From the NCBI GenBank assembly GCA_014730255.1, contig WJIQ01000048.1, positions 1-37,999 on the forward strand: 37,999 nt of DNA, in the 5' to 3' direction. The stretch is from a bacterium. Lineage in GTDB: Bacteria > Krumholzibacteriota > Krumholzibacteriia > LZORAL124-64-63. Position 1 is the first letter of the stretch. Each line of letters begins with the position of its first letter. Shown piece after piece: positions 8,777 through 17,900 of the stretch. The notes beneath the pieces were generated by a model. That model saw only the letters and a program-made list of their open reading frames with translations. It was not told where the DNA came from and ran no database searches. Position numbers and translations under genes: made by a program.

Positions 8777-10918
8777 ATGCACCGACGATATCGTTCCGCC
8801 CTGCTCCTGCTCGCCGTCCTGCTCGCCGGCACGACCCTCGCGGTCGAGGTCACCCACGGTCCGGTGATCGGCGGCGTGACCGATGAGCAGGCGCGCTTCG
8901 TCGTTCGCACCGATACCGAGGCGACCGTCACGGTCGAGCTCAGCACCGACGCGGGCGATTTCTCCGCGGCCATCGTGAGCACCACGCTCGAGACCGACGC
9001 CGGATCCGACTACTTCGGCACCCTGGACGTGGTCGGCCTCGCGCCGGCCACGCCCTATTTCTTCCGCGTCATCGTCGACGCGGTGCCGGGCGAGGTCCAG
9101 GGACCGTTCGAGACCTATCCCGTACCCGGGACCACGCCTGGCTCGTTCAGCTTCGGCTTCGGTTCCTGCCAGCAGGCCATCACCGACGACATCAGCTTCG
9201 ACGGCGCGATCTGGCCGCTGGTGGACGCGGCCGGCCTGAAGTTCTTCGTCCACACGGGCGACTGGGGCTATCCTGATTACGTCTGGGAGGTGCCCAACGG
9301 CTTCCCGCCCTACTTCCATCAGATCCCGGGCCAGCTCGAGGACAGCTACAAGGTCCGCTATGATCCCGAGTATCCGATGCACGAGATCTTCGACACCGTG
9401 CCCATCGACTACGTCTACGACGACCACGACTACACCCACAACAACAGCGACGGCAGCTACGAGGACAAGATGCTGAGCGTCGAGGCGTACATGGACTACT
9501 TCCCCGGTTACGCCCTGCCGCGTCCGGACCTCGGCATCTACCACAGCTTCGTCTACGGCAACTGCGAGTTCTTCGTGCTGGACAACCGGACGCTGCGCGA
9601 CCCGAACATCTTCGCCTTCCCCAACTTCATGGAGTGGCTCGCCGATCCCTCCGTGCCGCTCTACTACGCGCCCGATCCGGCGACTCACCGGCTCTGGGGC
9701 GAGGAGCAGCTCGCGTGGCTGCTCGACGGCCTGTCCGGCTCGACGGCCACCTGGAAGTTCGTGGTCTCGACCATGCCCTGGAACCCGGGTCATCGGGCAG
9801 GTGTCGAGCTGGCGCTCGCCCTGCAGGGCAATCCTGATTTCGATCCGATCGACACGCCGAGCGGCCAGTTCACGGCCGCCGAGGTCGCCGTCGAGTTCTC
9901 CGACGGCGGCGCGGGCTTCCCGTTCGACATGGCGGCCGTGCGTGGGCACGTCGCCGACCACGGGATCGAGAACGTGATCCTCCTGAGCGGCGACTCGCAC
10001 ACCGCCTGCCTCGATTCGGGCGCCAACAGCCCAATGCCGGAGTGGATGGCCGGCGGACTCGACCGCACGAACGGTCAGATCGTCGCCCTCCAGGAGCAGT
10101 TCGGCATCTTCACCTGGGACGGGCCGGGCCAGCACTTCGGCCAGGACAACTTCGACGAGCACTACGGCAAGGTCATCGTCGATGGTGACGAGTCGGTGAC
10201 GATCGAGATCTACGACACCGAGGGCACCATCATCGCCACCGACACCGTCGCGCCCGGCTTCGTGCCCTCGCCGGTCAACGCGACGGTCGCGCCCCAGGGC
10301 GCGCTGCTCGAAGACGTTCCGGTCGGCGGCCTCGGCGTCTGGCCGGTCTTCGTGACCAACACCGGTCGTGATGCGGTCAGCCTGCTCGGCCTGGGGGGCC
10401 TCGAGCCGCCGTTCGAGGTCGTCGGCCTGACGCCGGCGTTCGAGGTCGATCCCGGCTTCTCGTTGCCCGCGGTGATCGAGCAGGGGCAGAAGCAGATCCT
10501 CGGCGTGGTCTTCACGCCCGCGGCGCAGGGCGTCTACCAGGACACGCTCGGCGTGGTGACCAACGATCCCGACGGTCCGGTCGGCGTGGTCTGCGTCGGT
10601 ACCTCGTCGACCGTCTCGATCGAGGATCCAGGGTCCGGGGCCGACCTCCCCACGCCCGAGCTGACCCTGCTGCAGAACACGCCGAACCCGTTCAACCCGG
10701 CGACCACGGTGCAGTTCGCGCTCACCGAGGCCAGCCACGTCCGGCTCGAGGTGTTCGACCTGCGCGGCCGGCTGGTGCGGACGCTGGCCGACCAGGTGTT
10801 CGCTGCCGGCGGGCATGTGGTCGCGTTCGATGGCCGCGACCTCGCCAGCGGGACGTACATGTGCCGGCTGGAGGGGGAGGGGTTCGCGCGCAGCATCAAG
10901 ATGTCGCTCGTCAAATGA
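8777..10918 (+). CDS. phoD: secreted PhoD-like metallophosphatase with C-terminal sorting-type domain
   Basis: A 713-residue exported protein. A signal peptide (MHRRYRS then a leucine-rich stretch, likely cut after LAVEV region) precedes a fibronectin-like N-terminal PhoD domain. The metallophosphatase core carries FGSCQQ near residue 130, HTGDWGY near 161, YDDHDYTHNNSDG near 214, LDNRTLRDPN and LLSGDSHTACLD near 404; these provide the metal ligands. PhoD enzymes hydrolyse phosphodiesters and monoesters outside the cytoplasm. Residues of about 500-610 resemble an ASPM/HYDIN-type beta-sandwich (VFVTNTGRDAVSLLGLGG). The last 80 residues form a FlgD-like module starting at NTPNPFNP (about 637) and ending SLVK. 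GGAGG lies 8 bases before the ATG. The gene is followed by a repeated double hairpin. Export and surface attachment are inferred from the C-terminal module. Confidence 0.9.
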   Translation: MHRRYRSALLLLAVLLAGTTLAVEVTHGPVIGGVTDEQARFVVRTDTEATVTVELSTDAGDFSAAIVSTTLETDAGSDYFGTLDVVGLAPATPYFFRVIVDAVPGEVQGPFETYPVPGTTPGSFSFGFGSCQQAITDDISFDGAIWPLVDAAGLKFFVHTGDWGYPDYVWEVPNGFPPYFHQIPGQLEDSYKVRYDPEYPMHEIFDTVPIDYVYDDHDYTHNNSDGSYEDKMLSVEAYMDYFPGYALPRPDLGIYHSFVYGNCEFFVLDNRTLRDPNIFAFPNFMEWLADPSVPLYYAPDPATHRLWGEEQLAWLLDGLSGSTATWKFVVSTMPWNPGHRAGVELALALQGNPDFDPIDTPSGQFTAAEVAVEFSDGGAGFPFDMAAVRGHVADHGIENVILLSGDSHTACLDSGANSPMPEWMAGGLDRTNGQIVALQEQFGIFTWDGPGQHFGQDNFDEHYGKVIVDGDESVTIEIYDTEGTIIATDTVAPGFVPSPVNATVAPQGALLEDVPVGGLGVWPVFVTNTGRDAVSLLGLGGLEPPFEVVGLTPAFEVDPGFSLPAVIEQGQKQILGVVFTPAAQGVYQDTLGVVTNDPDGPVGVVCVGTSSTVSIEDPGSGADLPTPELTLLQNTPNPFNPATTVQFALTEASHVRLEVFDLRGRLVRTLADQVFAAGGHVVAFDGRDLASGTYMCRLEGEGFARSIKMSLVK

Positions 10919-10975
10919 GCGACCGTTCGAGCTGACGGGCGCCTGTGGCGCCCGCAGCTCAACGCTCGGTTTGAC
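10918..10975 (+). repeat. 58-bp gene-end repeat, copy A
   Basis: Starts at the last base of the phoD stop codon and is nearly identical to 32915-32972 at the end of the metallopeptidase gene; I count two single-base length differences and one or two substitutions. The similarity continues a few bases back into the stop codon and the codons for V-K. It contains the hairpin GAGCTG-ac-GGGCGCC / GGCGCCC-g-CAGCTC (10929-10960). Confidence 0.85.
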
Positions 10976-11008
10976 GCAGGCTGGGGCCCCTCGGGGCCCC
11001 AGCTGCGT
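10929..11008 (+). terminator. double-hairpin terminator after phoD
   Basis: Hairpin 1 (10929-10960) has arms GAGCTG/CAGCTC outside GGGCGCC/GGCGCCC with a TGT loop. Hairpin 2 (10974-11008) has ACGCAG/CTGCGT outside CTGGGGCCCC/GGGGCCCCAG with a TC loop and one bulged G. Only TTC follows, so this is not a classic U-tract terminator, but two such stable stems should stop transcription or stabilise the 3' end. The array also faces the convergent HD-nucleotidase gene. Confidence 0.7.
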
Positions 11009-11088
11009 TCCCCGGTCGGGTGGTGGTGGGGTGGTTGAAGATCGGGGGGCGTTGCCCTGGCAGGGTGGTGGCGAAGAGGTCGATGACG

Positions 11089-11178
11089 GGGGGCGTCGAT
11101 CTGGGAGAGCCGGAAGAGGGCGCTCAGGCGGATCTCGGGGTGGGTGTCGCTGGTGGCGATCTCGCCGAGGGCGATCAG
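11089..11178 (-). pseudogene. possible remnant of a HEAT-repeat protein
   Basis: Reading the minus strand, the 30 codons overlapping and following the HD-nucleotidase stop give LIALGEIATSDTHPEIR followed by LSALFRLSQIDAP. This is very like one HEAT repeat of the kind L..IA....PE[VI]R..AL..L.QI. There is no start codon, no second repeat and no continuation; after it the frame turns into proline/histidine-rich nonsense. I read it as a decayed gene end. Chance similarity over 30 residues cannot be excluded. Confidence 0.3.
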
Positions 11179-11747
11179 CCGTCGAGGGTCTGCCAGCGGG
11201 CGAGGATCGCCTCGGCCAGGTCCTGCGCGGCCCGGGTGGCGAAGGTCCGGTCCCGGTATGCGGTGCGCACCTCGGCCAGGCGGCGATTGCCCGTGGTCTC
11301 GCGGTAGACCCAGGCCTGCAGCAGGAACTCCAGCCGGTCGGCGTCGCGCACCAGCCGTGCCTCGGCGCTGGCCTCGGTCTTGTAGTCGTCCATGAGGGCG
11401 GTCCACGATGCCTGCACGGGAAGGCCGTCCAGCATCTCGTCGAGGGCCCGGGCCTCGGCGGTGTTCTTGGCGCCGTCGGGCAGGAACCGGCTGGCCAGAC
11501 GCGGGATGTCCGAGACCTCGGCCTCGGCCAGGTCGTGCAGGACGGCCATGGCGAGCACGCGGCCGCGGTCGAGCGGCTCGTCGGACATCTCGGCCAGGGT
11601 GAGCGCCACCATCGCCGTGCCCCAGCTGTGGGCCGCGACACCCTCGGGGGCGGGGACGCCGCGCAGATGCCAGCCGGTGCGGGGGGTGGTCTTGAGGTCG
11701 TTGGACCTGAGCAACAGGTCGAGCCAGCGGTCACGATCGGCGGGCAT
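11175..11747 (-). CDS. HD-domain hydrolase, YfbR/HDDC2-like 5'-deoxynucleotidase
   Basis: A 190-residue soluble HD-superfamily phosphohydrolase. Metal ligands fit the family: H40 in VAAHSWGTAMVAL, H71-D72 in AVLHDLAEAEVSDIP, and D135/D137 in LVRDADRLEF. The length and the spacing between H, HD and D match the HDDC2/YfbR group, which removes 5'-phosphate from deoxynucleoside monophosphates. GGAGG lies five bases before the ATG at 11747. It is the last minus-strand gene before the convergent phoD hairpins and is separated from the paralogue pair upstream by the hairpin at 11774-11805, so it probably has its own transcript or is reached by read-through. The precise nucleotide substrate is unknown. 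Confidence 0.85.
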   Translation of the reverse strand: MPADRDRWLDLLLRSNDLKTTPRTGWHLRGVPAPEGVAAHSWGTAMVALTLAEMSDEPLDRGRVLAMAVLHDLAEAEVSDIPRLASRFLPDGAKNTAEARALDEMLDGLPVQASWTALMDDYKTEASAEARLVRDADRLEFLLQAWVYRETTGNRRLAEVRTAYRDRTFATRAAQDLAEAILARWQTLDG

Positions 11748-11773
11748 GGGGGCCTCCGGACGGTCAGAGAGAC

Positions 11774-11805
11774 GGGCGTCCCGCGCAGGATAATGCGGGA
11801 CGCCC
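11774..11805 (-). terminator. hairpin terminator of the tandem secreted-protein genes
   Basis: Perfect 11-bp stem GGGCGTCCCGC / GCGGGACGCCC with a 10-base AT-rich loop. It lies 29 bp after the stop of the minus-strand gene ending at 11834. On the minus strand it is followed by GTCTCTCTGACC, a weak pyrimidine tract. It separates the paralogue pair from the HD-nucleotidase gene. Confidence 0.65.
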
Positions 11806-11833
11806 GGATGTCCAGGCCGCAGCCGGCGGCGGC

Positions 11834-14800
11834 TCAGCGAACGAGCGTCAGGCGGGTGAGCTCGGTCGCGCCGCCGCTGCGCACCTCGGCGAAGTACACG
11901 CCCGAGGCGACGGTGCGGCCGCGCGGGCCGCGTCCGTTCCAGACCAGCTCGTGGCGGCCGGCGGCGTAGTCTCCGCGCGCCAGCTCATGGACCAGCTTCC
12001 CGCGCACGTCGTAGATCCTGACCACCGCCTCGCCCGTGCGGGGCAGGTCGAACGCGACGGTCACCATCGGGTTGAACGGGTTGGGGTAACCCGCGATGGC
12101 GAGTCGCGGCGCGGGCGCCGGGCCGGTCACCGGCGGGCCCACGGTCCCGTCGCCGAAGAAGGTCAGGATGTCATCGAGGATCACCGCGCGCGCGGGGATC
12201 GCGTCGTACCCGTGCGGCGGGACCCAGCCGTCGGCGTGGCGGATCGTGCTGAACTCGTACGGCATGGCGACGATGTCGGCGTCGTCGGCCCCCTGGAGGT
12301 TGGCCCAGGCGGCCGCATAGGGGAACGCGCCCGTGCCGCCGTCCGGTGTGGTGAACTCGGCCAGGCGCCAGGCTCCGCCGACGACCTCCACGGCGTCGAA
12401 GGACGTCGGGCTCGGGCAGCCGCCGTAGGCCACCCAGCGGTCGACGCGCACGAAGACGCCGTTGCCCGCGATGGCGGCCAGGGTCGGCGAGACCTGGTTG
12501 CCGATCAGCGGCGAGACGTCGCCCTGGACGAGATCGACGCCGAGGTAGGTGTTGACGAACGCCGCGCCGGCCGCGCCCTCGCCCAGCAGCCCGTCCACCA
12601 GGTCGTTCCCGGACAGGAACATGTTCTTGTCGCCCTGGGCGAGCCAGCCGGTCACGACCTGGAGGTCTCGCGACGGGTCCTCCTCGTGGTCGCCGCTGGA
12701 CATGAGGTATCTCTGGAGGTCGCCGCAGGTGTAGACGATGGTCGCGTACCCGGCGAGCTGGGCGCTGGTCGCCCGGCCGCCGAGGCCGTTGCCCACGCCC
12801 GACCCGGCGCCCAGGGTGCGGAACAGGTCGAAGTCTGCGCCGCGACGATACCCGAGGTTGTTCAGCGCGAACCGCCAGCGCTGGAAGTCGCGGTCGCCGT
12901 GCGCGTCGTCCCAGACGAGAATCGAAGGGTGCGAGCCGGGGATGTCGTCCCCTAGCGTGGGCAGGCCTCGCACCACGAAATCGGGGTCGTAGCGGTTCAG
13001 CGGCCCGAACCGCGTGAAGTCGGCGGTGTCCGCCGGCAGCGTGCTCCAGCGTTCCTCGCTGGCCAGGACGTCGCCCGCCTCGACCAGGTAGTGGATCACG
13101 TCGCCGGGGTAGAAGAACCCCGTGTCGGGGAGGTCGAACTCGTAGCGGTCCTGCTGGACCCAGCCGCCCGGCCCGTAGGCCGAGTCGGCCTCGACGTAGC
13201 CGGTGACGAGGTCGCCCTGCTGGCTGAAGTTCGGCGGCAGGACGCGGTGGGCATCGAACAGGGGGTTGGCGCGCATGGCCACGTACATGCGCGGCATGCG
13301 CACCAGCTCGGCGCCGCTGCTGACCACGGCGACGGTGACCACCACCGAGTCGCCGGGGTCGTTGTGCAGGTCGTCGGCCGGGGCGATGCTGCGCGCCATG
13401 TCGAAGCGGATCGAGTTGCGCGAGAGGTCGTCGAGGTCGACGTCGCCGATGGCGGGGAAGCCGTCGTTGGCCAGGTCGATGCTCCGTGCGGAGATGCTCG
13501 GACCCCCGTGGGGCCAGACCCTGACCGAGACGTTGTCGAAGTAGGGAGCCGGCGTGCCGTCGTTCCCGACCCAGCCCCAGACCCATCCCAGCTCGCGCAC
13601 GGTCAGTCGCATCTGGACCTGCTGACGGCCAGGCTCCATGAGGTCGGTCACGACCTCGTCGTGGCGCCGGTATTCCGGCCCGCCGACGTAGATGAACGAC
13701 CGGTCGTGCCAGGTCTGCTGCTCGATGGGCTCGCCGACCGGGTCGGCCGTCGAGCGCACGTCCCAGTTGTAGTAGATCCCGGGCCAGGCGTCGAAGGCGC
13801 CGTACGCCTCGTGGCGATAGACGTCGAACGCGACGCGGATCCCCTCGTTGCCCGCGGGCCACTCCAGCACCGGGCTCTCGACCACGTTGTTCAGGTAGTT
13901 GCCCTCGCCCAGCAGGCCGCCGGTGTTGTTGACGATGTAGCCGCCCGGCCCGTAGCACCAGGTGATGCACGGGGTGCCGCCGGTGCCCGGGACGACCTCG
14001 CCGTCGTCGATGAACGCGACCTGGCTCGAGGAGTTGCTCCGGCAGGGGTCGAGGTCCTGCAGGCCCACCCAGAGCTTGGCGAAGTCGCCGACGCCGGTGA
14101 GCTGCGGGGCCTGCCAGAGGCCCGGGTCCTGGTCCTCGAAATCCTCGAGGTCGACCAGGACGCCGTCCACCTCGACGGCGAGGTCGTCCGCCCAGCAGGC
14201 GCCCTCGCTCTGGAACAGGCCGTCCTCGTCCGACCAGCCGGCGTCGCTGTTGAAGAGGATGCGCAGCTGGATCTCGTCGCCGTCGTCGCCGGCGTAGTCG
14301 CCCGGAGCCAGGACGATCGTCTCGTCGATGACGTGGGTGCGCGTCCCGTCGAGGGCGGCCAGCGTCTCCCACTCGTCGCCGCGGGCGACCTCGAGGTAGA
14401 CGAAGTCGTAGTTCTCCTCGGTGTCGATGCGCAGCTGGCCGGTCCAGCGGACCGTGGAGGCCACGTCCGGATCATCCGCGGCGTACCGGAAGACCAGCGG
14501 CTCGAACCAGTCGTTCCCGTAGCCGGGACCATCGGGGAACTCCGTGCCGCACCACATGGAATAGGCGCCGGCCAGGGGGTCGACGTCCGTCAGCTGCCAG
14601 TGGTTCTCGCCGGAGGCGGTCAGGTCGCGATGGGTGAACTGATGCCACGTGGGCTCGCCGCTGGCGTCCTCGAACCGACCGTCGAAGCGGTCGGGCCCGC
14701 CGAGCAGGTAGGTCGTGTCGACCTCGGACCGGACCGTGCCCACCGGTCCGCCGTGGCGCATGTCCTGTCCGGAGCCCAGGAGCGGTCGGGGCGTCTGGCC

Positions 14801-14887
14801 GGCGCCGGCCAGCGTGGCCGCCAGGGCGACGAGCGCGAGGCCGGCCAGGAGCCGGCCCGCGTGCGGGGTGGGGGCGAGTGCCTGCAT
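11834..14887 (-). CDS. large secreted protein with C-terminal FlgD-like module, paralogue 1 of a tandem pair
   Basis: 1017 residues counting from the ATG at 14887, which has GGAG six bases upstream and begins a clean signal peptide (MQALAPTPHAGRLLAGLALV). A longer in-frame start at 15004 would lie inside the neighbouring gene and is unlikely. The N-terminal half holds jelly-roll-like segments with many Asp/Gly/Trp (TWHQFTHRDL, MWCGTEFPDGPGYGNDW, CWADDLAVEVDG, ITWCYGPGGYIVNNTGG). A conserved LVWDDAHGDRDFQRWRF then VYTCGDLQRY region around residues 690-750 looks like a Rossmann-type domain. The C-terminus starts at YPNPFNPMVTV and ends TLTLVR. No enzymatic motif is recognisable. Downstream of its paralogue by 19 bp, so probably one operon. 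Likely an outer-surface protein; function unknown. Confidence 0.85.
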   Translation of the reverse strand: MQALAPTPHAGRLLAGLALVALAATLAGAGQTPRPLLGSGQDMRHGGPVGTVRSEVDTTYLLGGPDRFDGRFEDASGEPTWHQFTHRDLTASGENHWQLTDVDPLAGAYSMWCGTEFPDGPGYGNDWFEPLVFRYAADDPDVASTVRWTGQLRIDTEENYDFVYLEVARGDEWETLAALDGTRTHVIDETIVLAPGDYAGDDGDEIQLRILFNSDAGWSDEDGLFQSEGACWADDLAVEVDGVLVDLEDFEDQDPGLWQAPQLTGVGDFAKLWVGLQDLDPCRSNSSSQVAFIDDGEVVPGTGGTPCITWCYGPGGYIVNNTGGLLGEGNYLNNVVESPVLEWPAGNEGIRVAFDVYRHEAYGAFDAWPGIYYNWDVRSTADPVGEPIEQQTWHDRSFIYVGGPEYRRHDEVVTDLMEPGRQQVQMRLTVRELGWVWGWVGNDGTPAPYFDNVSVRVWPHGGPSISARSIDLANDGFPAIGDVDLDDLSRNSIRFDMARSIAPADDLHNDPGDSVVVTVAVVSSGAELVRMPRMYVAMRANPLFDAHRVLPPNFSQQGDLVTGYVEADSAYGPGGWVQQDRYEFDLPDTGFFYPGDVIHYLVEAGDVLASEERWSTLPADTADFTRFGPLNRYDPDFVVRGLPTLGDDIPGSHPSILVWDDAHGDRDFQRWRFALNNLGYRRGADFDLFRTLGAGSGVGNGLGGRATSAQLAGYATIVYTCGDLQRYLMSSGDHEEDPSRDLQVVTGWLAQGDKNMFLSGNDLVDGLLGEGAAGAAFVNTYLGVDLVQGDVSPLIGNQVSPTLAAIAGNGVFVRVDRWVAYGGCPSPTSFDAVEVVGGAWRLAEFTTPDGGTGAFPYAAAWANLQGADDADIVAMPYEFSTIRHADGWVPPHGYDAIPARAVILDDILTFFGDGTVGPPVTGPAPAPRLAIAGYPNPFNPMVTVAFDLPRTGEAVVRIYDVRGKLVHELARGDYAAGRHELVWNGRGPRGRTVASGVYFAEVRSGGATELTRLTLVR

Positions 14888-14906
14888 GATGATCTCCAGT
14901 CTCGGA

Positions 14907-17900
14907 TCAGCGCACCAGCGTGAGCTTGGTGAGCTCGGTATCGGGACCGCTGCGGACCTCGGCGAAGTACACGCCCGAGGCGACGGCGCCGCCGCGATCG
15001 TCACGGCCGTTCCAGACGAGTTCGTGATGGCCGGCGGTGTACTCGCCGCGCGCCAGCTCGCGCACCAGCTGGCCGCGCACGTTGTAGATCCTGACGATGG
15101 CCTCGCCCGCTCGCGGCAGGTCGAGGGCCAGGGTGACCATCGGGTTGAAGGGGTTGGGGTATCCGCGCACGGCGAGGGCGCGGGCGGGCGGTTCGGCGGC
15201 GATGGGCGGACCGATCGGCCACAGGTCGAACATCCCCAGGATGTCCTCGAGGATGACCGCGCGTGCCGGGATGCCGGCGTAGCCCGTCGGCGGCTCCCAG
15301 CCGGGCACCGGCATGACCCTGGTCAGGTCGTAGGGCAGGGCGATCACCATCGCGTCCTCGTCCTCGTGCTCGTGCATCCAGGCTGCCGCGTAGGTGTACA
15401 TGCCCTCGTTGCCCTGGGGGTCGGTGAACTCGGCCAGACGCTCGCTCGTGCCCAGGAGCTCCACGGCGTCGAACGTCGCCACGTCCGGGCAGCCGCCATG
15501 CGCGACCCAGCGCTCGGTGCGCACGACCACGCCGGTGCCGGGGATCGCGGCCACCGTCGGGGAGAACTGGTTGCCGATCAGCAGCGTGATGTTCTGGTCG
15601 ATGACCGTCGCGCCGAGGTAGGCGTCCACGAACGCGTCGCCCGCCGTCCCCTCGGCCAGGAGCCCGGAGACGAGGTCGTCTCCGGTCATGAGGGCGCGCT
15701 TCGCGCCCTGACCAAACCAGGCGGTCACGACCGCGAGGTCCTGCGACGGATCGTCCTCGGGGTCGCCGTCGGACAGGAGGTTCGCCGTGAGGTCGCCGCA
15801 GGTGTAGACCAGGGCCCCGTATCCGGCCAGCTGCGCGCTGGTGGCCCGGCCGCCGAGCCCGTTGCCGACCGCAGCTGCGGCGCTGCGGGTCGTGTAGAGG
15901 TCATAATCCCGATCGATCCGGTAGCCCAGATTGCGCAGGGCGAAGCGCCAGATCTCGAAGTCGCGAGACCCGTCGGCGTCGTCCCACACCAGCAGCGAAG
16001 GCTGGTCGCCCGGGATGTCGGAGAGCACGCTCGGCAACGCGCGGACGGTGAACTGCCGGTCGTACTTCGACAGGGGCCCGAAGGCGTGGAAATCGGCGGT
16101 GTCGGCCGGCAGGATGGCCCAGCGCTCGTCGCCGGCGAGCACGTCGCCGGCCTCGACGTAGTAGTGGATCACGTCGCCGGGGTAGAAGAAGCCCGTGTCG
16201 GGCAGGTCGAAGCTGAAGATGTCCTCGTAGGGGAAGCCGTAGCCGGAATCCACCGAGTCGGCCTCGACCCAGCCGGTGACCAGCTCGCCGGCCTGGCTGA
16301 ACGTCGGCGGCAGCTCGCGGTGCGGGTCGAACACCGGGTTGGCGCGCATGGCGACGTACATCCGCGGCATGCGAACGAGCTCCGCTCCGGCGCTGACCAC
16401 CCTGGCCCGGACGATCAGCGAGTCGCCCGGGTCGTTGTGCAGGTGTTCGGCGGGCGCGATGTTCCGCGCCATGTCGAAGCGGACCGAGTTGGTCGCGAGC
16501 TGGTCGAGGTCCAGCTCGCCGCTGGCCGGGAACGCGTCGCTGGCCAGGTCGATCGGCCGTGCGCTGAGGGCCGGACCGCCGTGGGGCCAGACCTTCACGG
16601 AGAAGTTGTCGAAGTAAGGGGCCGGGGTGGCGTCGTGGCCGTCCCATCCCCAGATCCATCCGTATTGCACGACCGACACGCGGACCTGCACCTGCTGGCG
16701 GTCCGGGGCCATCAGGTCGGTCACCAGCTCGTCGTGCCGCACGTATTCCGGCCCGCCCGAGTAGGCGAACGCCCGGTTGGACCAGGGGACCTCCTCGATC
16801 GGATGGTTCTCCGGGTCGCTGGCCGAACGGACGCCCCACGTGTAGAAGATGCCGGGCCAGGAGCCCTGGTCACCCAGCTCCTCGTGGCGATACACGTCGA
16901 AGGCGATGCTGACCGCGTCGTGGCCATCCGGCCACTCGAGCACGGGGCTCTCGACCGAGTTGTGCAGGTAGAACCCCTCGCCCATCAGGCCGCCGGTGGT
17001 GTTGACCACGTAGCCGCCCGGGCCGTAGCACCAGGTGATGCACTGGGAACCGCCGGTGCCGGGCACCACCTCGCCGTCGTCGATGAAGGCGACCTGGCTC
17101 GAGGTGTTGCTGTGGCAGGGGTCGAGGTCCATCAGGCCGACCCAGAGCCTGGCGAAGTCGCCCACGCCCGGGAATGCCCACGGCTGCCAGCGGCCGGGCG
17201 CGTCGTCCTCGAAGTCCTCGGTGTCGACGATCTCGCCGTCGATCGCCACGGTCAGGGCGTCGGCCCAGCACGCCCCCTCGCTCTCGAACAGACCGTCCTC
17301 GTCCGACCAGGCACCGTCACTGCGGAAGCGGATCCGCAGCTGGAGCTCGTCGCCGTCGTCGCCGGCGTACTCGCCCGCGGCGAGGGCGATGGTCTCGTCG
17401 ATCAGGTAGGGGCGGGTGCCGTCGAGCGCGGCGAGCTGGTCCCACTCGCCGGCGCGATTGACCTCGAGGTAGACGAAGTCGTATTCCGGCTCGGTATCGA
17501 CGCGCAGCTGGCCGGTCCAGTGCACCGTCGACGGGCCCTGGGGGTCCTCGATGGGGTAGGCGAAGAGCAGGACCTCGTTCCAGTCGTTGCCGTAGCCGGG
17601 GCCGTCGTCGTACTCGGTGCCGCACCACATGGACCGCGCGCCCTCGAGCGGGTCGACGTCGTGGAGCTGCCACTGGTTCGGGCCGGGGTCGGTGTGGTCG
17701 CGGCTGGTGAAGCCGTGCCACGTGGGCTGGCCGCCGGCGTCCTCGAACCGGCCGTCGACACGGTCCGGACCGCCGAGGAGATAGGTGGTGTCGACCTCGG
17801 CCTTCACCGCGCCGGTGTGGCCGCCGTGAACCACGCCCGCGTCCGGACCGATCAGCCGGACGGGGGGTTCGGCCGCCACGGCGGCGGGGACGGCGAGCAG

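Noticed and set aside
8696-11734. 1012-codon minus-strand open frame opposite phoD
   Set aside because: Composition is Arg/Gly/Val/Asp-rich without domains, while the plus strand carries a clear PhoD with signal peptide and metal motifs.
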